DNA of 5,460 nt from Betaproteobacteria bacterium (GTDB taxonomy: Bacteria; Pseudomonadota; Gammaproteobacteria; Burkholderiales; Burkholderiaceae_C): positions 1 through 5,460 of the forward strand of contig RGEP01000131.1 of assembly GCA_009918225.1 (NCBI GenBank), written 5' to 3'. Below are positions 1 to 5,460 of the stretch, one piece after another. The notes beneath the pieces are model-generated. The model was not told the origin of the DNA. It saw only the letters and a program-made list of their open reading frames with translations, and made no database searches. A program made the translations under genes and the position numbers. Numbering within the stretch: position 1 is the first letter of the stretch; each line of letters opens with the position of its first letter.

Positions 1-163
1 CAATAAAGACGCTGTCCAGATGTGCCTTGGCCAGCAGCGCGATGCGCACGCGCATGCTGGCTGATTCCCGGCTCGTGGACTTCAGAGCAGCCGCCTTCTC
101 GTAGTTGGCCTTGGCTTGCGCCTTGAGTTGCTCCGGGGTTTCTTTCTGAAAAAAGCTGAACAT
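1..163 (-). CDS. Unrecognised small or partial protein downstream of fliA (3' end outside window)
   Basis: An open frame starts at the ATG at 163, beginning MFSFFQKETPEQLKAQAKAN, and runs off the left edge after 54 codons. Third codon positions are mostly G or C, as in the neighbouring genes, which supports real coding. The visible part is hydrophilic, Ala/Lys/Glu/Arg-rich and probably helical, with a short aromatic start (FSFF) and no clear signal peptide or membrane segment. I do not recognise a family; it is not CheY, which often follows fliA in polar-flagellum clusters. The start lies 36 bases after the fliA TGA with only a weak AGG upstream. The reading frame is the same as fliA, separated by the TGA and 12 sense codons. 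It is probably in the same transcript and so may be flagellar or regulatory, but that is an inference from position alone. Confidence 0.6.
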   Translation of the reverse strand, partial: MFSFFQKETPEQLKAQAKANYEKAAALKSTSRESASMRVRIALLAKAHLDSVFI

Positions 164-191
164 AAGGCCTGCGGGCGCCGAAATCGCACAA

Positions 192-217
192 GGCCCGGTT
201 CACTTGCCTGCCGGGCC
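192..217. repeat. Inverted repeat (7-bp stem, 12-base loop) spanning the fliA stop codon
   Basis: GGCCCGG at 192-198 is perfectly complementary to CCGGGCC at 211-217, and the loop contains the fliA TGA. On the transcribed minus strand the stem is followed by TTGTGCGATTT, which is too poor in T for a convincing intrinsic terminator. It could be a weak attenuator between fliA and the downstream ORF, or a chance hairpin in GC-rich DNA. Confidence 0.35.
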
Positions 218-937
218 CACTTTCAGTTCAGAGCGCAGCTTCTTGACCACCGAGGACAGCAGCTGGCTCACGCGGGACTCGCTCACCCCCAAGACGGCGC
301 CAATTTCCTTGAGGTTGAGCTCTTCCACATAGTACAGGCTGATTATCAACCGTTCTCGCTCGGGCAGCGAATCAATTGCGCCCGTGACCGCGTCCATGAA
401 CTGGGATTCCTCCACCACCTCGTCCGGCCGCTGCATGGCGGTGTCGGGCATGGCCAAGACTTCCTCCGTCATGTCCTCTATGGAGTGGGTCTCAAACAGC
501 CGGGCCTGGCCGCGTTCCTTGTGGTAATCCTCAATGCTCAGGCCCATGTGCTCGGCCAGTTCCCGGTCATTGGGGCGGCGGCCCAGGCGGTTGGCCAGGG
601 CCTGGGTGGCCTCGGACTGCTGCCGGTTGAAGGCCACGGCCGAGCGGGGCAGGGCGGACAAGCGCCGCACCTCATCCAACATGGCGCCGCGCACCCGGGC
701 ATGGGCGAAATTGTCGAAATCAACGCCCTTGGTGGGGTCGAAGGTGTTGGTGGCTTCCAACAGACCCATCATGCCAACCTGGATCAGTTCATCCACCTCG
801 ATCACCGGCGGTATGCGGGTTTTCAGGTGCAGGGCCACACGGCGCACCATGCCCTGGTTGGCCAAGACCAGGGCATCCCGGTTCTTGAGGGCCACGGCGG
901 CCGCGGTGGCCCCATAGAGTTCGATGGCGGCATTCAT
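200..937 (-). CDS. fliA: Flagellar RNA polymerase sigma-28 factor FliA
   Basis: FliA directs RNA polymerase to late flagellar and chemotaxis promoters and is normally held inactive by FlgM until the hook-basal body is complete. The 245-residue product has the usual length. Region 2 spans about 20-92, including VDELIQVGMMGLLEA and FAHARVRGAMLDEVRR. Region 3 spans about 97-150. Region 4 spans about 180-236, with LPERERLIISLYYVEELNL and the helix-turn-helix KEIGAVLGVSESRVSQLL. Region 4 is near consensus. The junction of regions 2.4 and 3.0, usually R-x-D-W-x-P-R-S in FliA, here reads RRLSALPRS (91-99), without Asp and Trp. The N-terminus also lacks the usual YAPLV segment (LANQGMVRR instead). 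The ATG at 937 has GGGGAG 8 bases upstream and lies 4 bases after flhG, so the gene is co-transcribed and probably coupled. No frameshift or internal stop is present. Confidence 0.94.
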   Translation of the reverse strand: MNAAIELYGATAAAVALKNRDALVLANQGMVRRVALHLKTRIPPVIEVDELIQVGMMGLLEATNTFDPTKGVDFDNFAHARVRGAMLDEVRRLSALPRSAVAFNRQQSEATQALANRLGRRPNDRELAEHMGLSIEDYHKERGQARLFETHSIEDMTEEVLAMPDTAMQRPDEVVEESQFMDAVTGAIDSLPERERLIISLYYVEELNLKEIGAVLGVSESRVSQLLSSVVKKLRSELKVGPAGK

Positions 938-941
938 GGGT

Positions 942-1790
942 TCAGCTCCCCACGGTGCCGGCCGGGGCGGAAGTGCCCCGGGCTCGGCGGTTCATGAAAA
1001 AGCGGCGGGCGGCCACGCCCTCTGGGGCGGGCCACTCGGTGATGGCGTGCGCCAGGCGGCGGTAGTCCCGCGCGGCAGCGCTGCCGGGGGCGAACTCCAC
1101 CACCGGCTGGTACTTGCGATGGGCTTCCAGGACCAGTTCGTCGGCTTCGATCGAGCCCAGGTAGGGCAGTTCCAGGCCAATGAAGCGACGGCAGACATCG
1201 GCCAGGCGATGGTGCAGCTGTTGGCCATGGGCCTCGCTTTGAACTTGGTTGCAGACCAGGTGGATCTCGGGCAATCCCTGATCTTGGTGCATGACCTTGA
1301 TGATGCCGTAGGCGTCGGCAATGGAGGAGGGGTCGTCCTTCACGACCACCACGCGCCGGGTGCAGGCGCCCATGAAGGACAACACCCCAGGCGAGATGCC
1401 GGCGGCTGCATCCACCACCAGGCAATCCGGGGCCGACTCCAGTTGATCAAAGGTGTGAATCAGGGCCTCGGTCTGGTCCACGCTGAGCGCGGCCATGGTG
1501 CGCACGCCGGAAGCCCCGGGGATCAGCTGCAGCCCCTGGCGCACGGAGATCATGATTTCCGGCAGGCGTTTGATGCCCGCCGTCACATGGCTGAGGTTGA
1601 ACTCGGCGCGCACACCCAGGGCCAACTGGGCGTTGGCCAAGCCCAGGTCGGCGTCGAGCAGCAAGACCTGGCGGCCCATCTGGGCCAGAGAAACGGCCAA
1701 ATTGGTGGACACCGTGGTTTTGCCCACGCCACCTTTCCCGCTGGCTACGCCGATGACTTCCACCGGCTTATGGCCAACTGCTTCAGGCAT
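942..1790 (-). CDS. flhG: MinD-like ATPase FlhG/FleN controlling flagellar number
   Basis: FlhG (FleN) is a MinD/ParA-family ATPase that restrains flagellar number, acting with FlhF at the membrane and, in some species, on the flagellar master regulator. The 282-residue product starts at the ATG at 1790, which has GGAG 6 bases upstream. The open frame extends back to 2072, but that stretch is a proline-rich out-of-frame reading of flhF. Motifs: deviant Walker A KGGVGKTT at 19-26; switch I region LLLDADLGLAN at 43-53; Walker B/switch II VVDAAAGIS at 125-133, where the usual Thr or Pro after Asp127 is Ala; and the family segment DDPSSIADAY at 152-161. Residues 258-272 (VAARRFFMNRRARG region) are basic and aromatic, and could be the C-terminal membrane-targeting helix typical of MinD/FlhG. 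Only about 11 residues precede the first core strand, and no DQAxxLR-type FlhF activator motif is visible. The start overlaps the flhF stop by 8 bases and the TGA is 4 bases before fliA. Confidence 0.94.
   Translation of the reverse strand: MPEAVGHKPVEVIGVASGKGGVGKTTVSTNLAVSLAQMGRQVLLLDADLGLANAQLALGVRAEFNLSHVTAGIKRLPEIMISVRQGLQLIPGASGVRTMAALSVDQTEALIHTFDQLESAPDCLVVDAAAGISPGVLSFMGACTRRVVVVKDDPSSIADAYGIIKVMHQDQGLPEIHLVCNQVQSEAHGQQLHHRLADVCRRFIGLELPYLGSIEADELVLEAHRKYQPVVEFAPGSAAARDYRRLAHAITEWPAPEGVAARRFFMNRRARGTSAPAGTVGS
946..951 (-). promoter_or_regulatory. Ribosome binding site of fliA inside the flhG 3' end
   Basis: GGGGAG on the minus strand lies 8 bases before the fliA ATG at 937. It sits in the last codons of flhG, so termination on flhG and initiation on fliA occur almost at the same spot. 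Confidence 0.7.
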
Positions 1791-3540
1791 GGGGGGCTCC
1801 GTGTCGGCCGCGCGCGGCCGGGTTCTTGGGCGGCGAGGACGCAGCCCGGCCGGTGCTGGACGCAGTTGCCACAGCGCGAGCAGACTTGGCGGCTGCGCTG
1901 CTGCGGCCGCTGCGGCCGGCTTGCCGGGGCGGGACGGTGGTGGTGATTTGATCGATCGTGGGAATGTCCAGCGGCAGGGCGGCCCCGCGGCCCACGCCAG
2001 AGGCGAGCTCGGCGCCACCACCCAGCGTTTGACCCAACACGCCCATGGCATGCTGCAGCAAAGCGGCTCCATCGTAGGGCATGCGCAGGTGGTTCAGCCC
2101 GCTGCCATCGCTGGCCATGGCGGGATGCAGCTGGTGCTCGCAGCAAGCCTGCAGCAGGGGCCAAGGCTGGGCCGATTCGTCCAGGCGCGTGATCAGCACA
2201 TCGGTCCAAGCCGGTGCTTGCGAGCCTACCCAGCGGCGCAGGGTCGCGGCATTGGCATCGGCCGACACCACCAGGTGATGCTGGGCCTGCAGACCTTGCA
2301 CCGCTGCATTCAAGATATCGGGCTGGCTCAGGCCGCTGTCCACGATGATGAGGCTGCCGCGGTGCTCTTGCAGGAGCAAGTCCAAGGTGGCCGAATCGGC
2401 TGCACGGAAGGCCTGGACGCCGATGCGGGCCGCCCACAGTTGCAGCTGACCCCAGGCACCGGGTCGGTTGTCGTTCCAGCTGACCAGGACCACCTGATCG
2501 ACACCCAAGCGTTGAGCCGCCTCCTGGGCCAGCCGGGCGGCCATGGAGGTCTTGCCACTGCCGCTGGGCCCGCTGAGCAGGTGCACACCACCGGTCCAAG
2601 CCGGGGGGCTCGGGCGGCGGCCGCGTTGGGCCTTGCGGCTGGGCAGGTTCTCTGACATCTGTTCAGCGATGGCCGCCAGGGCCTGCGCATCGTCAAAGTC
2701 GTTGGACAGGCCGGACATCAACAGGGCGCGCAGCGCGGTGGGCACCCCCACCTCGGCCAGGGCCTCGTTCCAGCGGTGGGCAGGGCCTTGGGCGGCCCAG
2801 GCCTGCAACTGCTGGCCCATGCGCATTTCTTTTCGCAGTTGTGCGATTTCAGCGCGAATCAGGTCGGTCAAAGCATGGGCTTTGTCGCTGCTGATGACCG
2901 GGGCTGTGGCGCTGGCGGCTTGGATATCCAGGGCTTGAGCATGGTCCGGCAGCTCGGCTGCATCCATGGGCTCTGCCATCGAGGACGCCACGTCTGCCGA
3001 GACGCGGCGCTCCAACACGCTGGAGACCGTCAAACGGGCCAGCGGCAAAGACGCAGGCGCCATCGCGGCTTGCCCACGCAGGCTGAATTGGTGTCCGTAG
3101 TGCAGGCCTTTGGCAGAAGGCGGGGTCGCTGCACCAGGGCTGGCCTTGGCGGCTGCCACGGCCGCGGGCCGCAAGGGCTCGCTTTGCCCTAAAGACTGGG
3201 CTGCAGCGCGTTGGGCCGCCTGCATGAGTGCCATCTGTGCGGGCACGAAGGCTTCACCCGTGCCGTTCTCTGCACTTGCAGGGGCGGCGCCGGTGGGCAG
3301 TGGGGCTTGCGTCTTCGGAGCTTGCAGCTGCTGGCGCAAGGCCGATTCAAAGGGCTCGCCCGCTCCGCGAGGCATGATCGGGGGCGGCATCTTCTCGGGT
3401 TCGACGTCCACCGCCACGATCAGCTCGGTCATGCCATTGACGCGGTTGTTGGACACCACCAGCACATCGCGACCATATTTGGCGATGGCCTGTTCATTGG
3501 CGCTGCGGGAGTCCTTGGCCAGGATGCGTTGGAGTTTCAT
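1783..3540 (-). CDS. flhF: Flagellar placement SRP-type GTPase FlhF, with degenerate G motifs
   Basis: FlhF is an SRP-family GTPase that sets the position, usually polar, at which a new flagellum is assembled. This copy has 585 residues, longer than the roughly 370-500 I expect for the family. In order: B domain at 1-48 (MKLQRILAKDSR...VSNNRVNG...ELIVAVD); an Ala/Pro/Gln-rich, probably disordered linker at about 50-215; a helical N domain at about 218-305; a G domain at about 317-505; and an Ala/Ser/Arg/Pro-rich tail at about 505-585. The P-loop is intact (GPSGSGKTS, 324-332). The other motifs deviate: G2 DTYRIGA reads NDNRPGA (356-362), G3 DTxG reads DSGLSQPD (401-408), G4 TKxD reads TRLDE (451-455), and the G5 region NGQxVPED reads SDGSGLNHL (477-485). 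GTP binding or hydrolysis may therefore be altered, which is an inference. The gene follows flhA by 46 bases and overlaps flhG by 8. Identity as FlhF is firm from the B domain, domain order and context. Confidence 0.93.
   Translation of the reverse strand: MKLQRILAKDSRSANEQAIAKYGRDVLVVSNNRVNGMTELIVAVDVEPEKMPPPIMPRGAGEPFESALRQQLQAPKTQAPLPTGAAPASAENGTGEAFVPAQMALMQAAQRAAAQSLGQSEPLRPAAVAAAKASPGAATPPSAKGLHYGHQFSLRGQAAMAPASLPLARLTVSSVLERRVSADVASSMAEPMDAAELPDHAQALDIQAASATAPVISSDKAHALTDLIRAEIAQLRKEMRMGQQLQAWAAQGPAHRWNEALAEVGVPTALRALLMSGLSNDFDDAQALAAIAEQMSENLPSRKAQRGRRPSPPAWTGGVHLLSGPSGSGKTSMAARLAQEAAQRLGVDQVVLVSWNDNRPGAWGQLQLWAARIGVQAFRAADSATLDLLLQEHRGSLIIVDSGLSQPDILNAAVQGLQAQHHLVVSADANAATLRRWVGSQAPAWTDVLITRLDESAQPWPLLQACCEHQLHPAMASDGSGLNHLRMPYDGAALLQHAMGVLGQTLGGGAELASGVGRGAALPLDIPTIDQITTTVPPRQAGRSGRSSAAAKSARAVATASSTGRAASSPPKNPAARGRHGAPHA
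1797..1800 (-). promoter_or_regulatory. Ribosome binding site of flhG inside the flhF 3' end
   Basis: GGAG on the minus strand, within the last codons of flhF, is followed by six C residues and the ATG at 1790. It selects this start over in-frame upstream ATGs as far as 2072, and it suggests flhG translation is coupled to flhF. Confidence 0.65.
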
Positions 3541-3549
3541 GTTGAGCGG

Positions 3550-3554
3550 CTCCT
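3550..3554 (-). promoter_or_regulatory. Ribosome binding site of flhF
   Basis: On the minus strand AGGAG lies 9 bases before the ATG at 3540. It supports that start, which also begins exactly at the conserved FlhF N-terminal B domain. Confidence 0.75.
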
Positions 3555-3560
3555 ATGCGG

Positions 3561-3584
3561 GCGGTGGGTTCGGCGGTGGGTTCG
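3561..3584. repeat. Perfect 2 x 12-bp tandem repeat in the flhA-flhF spacer
   Basis: The 12-base unit GCGGTGGGTTCG occurs twice back to back at 3561-3572 and 3573-3584, and a partial G/C-rich copy precedes it. It fills most of the 46-base spacer between the flhA stop and the flhF ribosome binding site. In the mRNA sense the unit is C-rich (CGAACCCACCGC). No sigma-70, sigma-54 or sigma-28 promoter consensus is visible in the spacer. It may simply be replication slippage in a GC-rich spacer. Confidence 0.85.
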
Positions 3585-3586
3585 GT

Positions 3587-5460
3587 TTAGGCGGACGCGT
3601 CAGCGGTCACGGTGTGGATCACCTTGACAGCTTGGTCTTCCGGGATTTCGCTGTACGACAGCACGGTCAAGTCGTTGATGCGGTGGCGAACCATGCGGGC
3701 CAACCAGGGCCGAACGCCCGGTGACACCACCAGCACGGCCGGATGGCCTTGTTCTTCGACCGACCGGGCGCCATCGCGCAGGGCACGGAACAAGCGATCA
3801 GCCAATCCGGGCTCGAGCATGAGGCCTTGACCCGGTTGGCTGTGTTGCGACACGTTGTGCAGCATTTGTTCAAGGGCAGGGTCCAGGGTCATGGCCAGGA
3901 GCGTGTCCTGGGGATCGATCAGCGTTTGCATGATCATGCGGCCGATCTTGGGCCTCACCTGGGCTGCCAATTGCTCTGGGTCTTGCGTGCGGCCGCTGGC
4001 CTCGGTCAGGGCTTCAGCAATGCTGCGCATGTCACGGATGGAAACCGATTCGCTCAGCAGCTGCTGCAGCGTGCGGGTGATGATGCCCAGGGACAGCTTG
4101 GCGGGCGTGAGGTCTTCGACCAACTTGGGTGCGCGTGCAGCCAGCTTGTCCAAGAGCTGTTGCACTTCGTCATGGCTCAACAGGTCGGCCGCGTTTTCGC
4201 GCAGTACCTTGTTCAGATGGGTGGCGATGGCCGTGGCGGGGTCGACGACGGTGTAGCCCATGGACCGCGCATATTCGCGCTGGGCCGGGTCAATCCACAC
4301 CGCATCCAATCCGAAGGCCGGTTCTTTGGTCGCTTCGCCTTCCACCTGGCCGTATACGCGGCCGGGGTTGATGGCCAGTTCCTTGCCCACCTTGACTTCG
4401 GCGCGTCCGCGAACCACACCGTTGAGCACAATCTGGTAGCTGTCGGGCTCCAGGCTGAGCGCGTCGCGGATGCGAACCGGCTGCACCAAGAAGCCCAACT
4501 CGGCAGACAGCTTTTTGCGCACGCCCTTGACCCGCTGCATCAGCTGGCCGCCGGTCTCGGCGTTCACCAGAGGCAGCAAGCCATAGCCAATTTCCAGGCC
4601 AATCAGGTCGACCTGGTCCAGGTCGCTCCAGTCCAGTTCCTTTGGGCCCTCAACGGGTGGCTTGGGGGCTTCGGCCGAGCGTGATGCCTCATCCGAGCGT
4701 GCACGTAGTGCCAACCAGGCCACACCAGCGGTGCCGGCGGCCAGGACGAAGAAGACCAGGTGCGGCATACCGGGTACCAGGCCCAACAAGAAGACGATGC
4801 CCGCGGACACAAACAGGGCATTGGGGTTGTTGAGCTGCGTCACCGCCTGCTCGGTCATCGTCTCGCTGGTGGTCACCCGGGTGACGATGATGGCCGTGGC
4901 CATGGACAGGAACAAGGCTGGGATCTGGGCGGCCAAACCATCACCAATGGTCAGCAGCGTGTAGATGCGGCCGGCCTCGCCCGGTGAAAGGTTGTGCTGC
5001 ACGATGCCGATGGCCAAGCCGCCGACAATGTTGATCATGAGGATCAGAAGACCCGCGATAGCGTCCCCGCTCACAAACTTTGAAGCACCGTCCATGGAAC
5101 CGAAGAAGTCGGCCTCTTGGCTGAGTTCCTCGCGACGCTTAGTGGCCGTTTCCTTGTCGATGTTGCCGGCGTTGAGGTCGGCGTCGATGGCCATTTGTTT
5201 ACCGGGCATCGCGTCCAAGGTGAACCGTGCGTTGACCTCAGACACCCGGCCTGCACCCTTGGTGATCACCACGAAGTTGATGATCATCAAGATGATGAAG
5301 ACGATAAAACCCACCACATAGTTGCCGGCGATCACGAACTCACCGAAGGCCGCAATCACCTTGCCTGCGGCTTCATGGCCCTCGTGGCCGTTGACCAAAA
5401 TCACCCGTGTCGAGGCCACATTGAGCGCCAGGCGCAGCATGGTGGCGAACAGCAGGAGAG
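3587..5460 (-). CDS. flhA: Flagellar export gate protein FlhA (5' end outside window)
   Basis: FlhA is the large inner-membrane subunit of the flagellar type III export gate. Its membrane part takes part in proton-driven export and its cytoplasmic domain docks chaperone-substrate complexes. The visible 623 residues enter the family at the LRLALNVAST segment, so about 76 N-terminal residues lie beyond the right edge. Numbering from the Met at 5440, hydrophobic segments lie near 31-60, 125-149, 160-189 and 208-245. Between the first two is the FHIPEP-type signature (EVNARFTLDAMPGKQMAID). By my alignment to E. coli FlhA, the functionally important charged residues R147, R154, D158 and D208 correspond to R65, R72, D76 and D126, all present. 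The chaperone-docking positions D456, F459 and T490 correspond to E373, F376 and T407, a conservative D-to-E change. The C-terminal domain is full length and ends at TAA, 46 bases before flhF. No frameshift is seen. Confidence 0.97.
   Translation of the reverse strand, partial: LLLFATMLRLALNVASTRVILVNGHEGHEAAGKVIAAFGEFVIAGNYVVGFIVFIILMIINFVVITKGAGRVSEVNARFTLDAMPGKQMAIDADLNAGNIDKETATKRREELSQEADFFGSMDGASKFVSGDAIAGLLILMINIVGGLAIGIVQHNLSPGEAGRIYTLLTIGDGLAAQIPALFLSMATAIIVTRVTTSETMTEQAVTQLNNPNALFVSAGIVFLLGLVPGMPHLVFFVLAAGTAGVAWLALRARSDEASRSAEAPKPPVEGPKELDWSDLDQVDLIGLEIGYGLLPLVNAETGGQLMQRVKGVRKKLSAELGFLVQPVRIRDALSLEPDSYQIVLNGVVRGRAEVKVGKELAINPGRVYGQVEGEATKEPAFGLDAVWIDPAQREYARSMGYTVVDPATAIATHLNKVLRENAADLLSHDEVQQLLDKLAARAPKLVEDLTPAKLSLGIITRTLQQLLSESVSIRDMRSIAEALTEASGRTQDPEQLAAQVRPKIGRMIMQTLIDPQDTLLAMTLDPALEQMLHNVSQHSQPGQGLMLEPGLADRLFRALRDGARSVEEQGHPAVLVVSPGVRPWLARMVRHRINDLTVLSYSEIPEDQAVKVIHTVTADASA

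Noticed and set aside
192..217. Intrinsic terminator after fliA
   Set aside because: The hairpin is short and no T tract follows it on the transcribed strand; kept only as an inverted repeat.
116..997. 293-codon plus-strand open frame opposite fliA
   Set aside because: It is antisense to sigma-28, whose frame has clear conserved regions; the plus-strand product shows none.
1783..2030. Frameshift explaining the odd FlhF tail
   Set aside because: The other two frames show no FlhF-like sequence here, and the flhF frame closes exactly at the flhG start, as expected for an intact operon.
1791..2072. In-frame upstream extension of flhG to an ATG at 2072
   Set aside because: The extra 94 residues are a Pro/Arg/Ala-rich alternative-frame reading of flhF; the ATG at 1790 has a ribosome binding site and gives the family length.
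924..2655. Long plus-strand open frames (924-1946 and 1495-2655) opposite flhG and flhF
   Set aside because: They are antisense to well-identified genes, have low-complexity Gly/His/Gln/Arg-rich products without motifs, and are expected in GC-rich DNA with strong third-position bias.
3541..3586. Promoter for flhF in the spacer after flhA
   Set aside because: No -24/-12, -35/-10 or sigma-28 consensus was recognised in the 46 bases.
3743..4684. 313-codon plus-strand open frame opposite flhA
   Set aside because: It is antisense to a conserved FlhA region and encodes no recognisable domain; a coding shadow.
1..5460. Mobile element, CRISPR array, tRNA, defence or other novel system
   Set aside because: No repeats with spacers, transposase, integrase, tRNA-like folds or foreign composition were seen; the window is a continuous flagellar operon.

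Overview
The window is a GC-rich stretch from a flagellated Gram-negative bacterium. Every gene lies on the minus strand, so transcription runs from high to low coordinates. Gene content and order (flhA, flhF, flhG/fleN, fliA) match the late flagellar-export and flagellar-number block known from polarly flagellated Gamma- and Betaproteobacteria. High GC and the codon use suggest a betaproteobacterium such as a Burkholderiales member, but that is an inference without a search.

Layout, in transcription order. (1) flhA enters from the right edge without its first ~76 codons and ends at 3587. (2) A 46-base spacer holds a perfect 2 x 12-bp tandem repeat and the flhF ribosome binding site. (3) flhF (3540-1783) encodes a 585-residue FlhF with a long disordered linker, unusual nucleotide-binding motifs and a basic low-complexity C-terminal tail. 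(4) flhG/fleN (1790-942) starts inside the end of flhF with an 8-bp overlap. (5) fliA, sigma-28, (937-200) starts 4 bases after flhG. (6) After 36 bases, an unrecognised small ORF starts at 163 and runs off the left edge. The tight spacing indicates one operon with translational coupling between flhF, flhG and fliA.

How the genes work together: FlhA is the central membrane subunit of the flagellar type III export gate. FlhF marks where a flagellum is built, and FlhG limits how many are built. FliA then transcribes late genes once export of its anti-sigma factor is possible. FlhA is canonical, with its key charged residues present. By contrast, FlhF, FlhG and FliA each depart from family consensus at functionally important motifs. 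The best lead is the combination of an FlhF with eroded G2, G3 and G5 motifs and an FlhG without the N-terminal segment that activates FlhF GTPase in other bacteria. No mobile element, RNA gene, CRISPR array or defence system was seen. There is no gene-free stretch over 300 bases.
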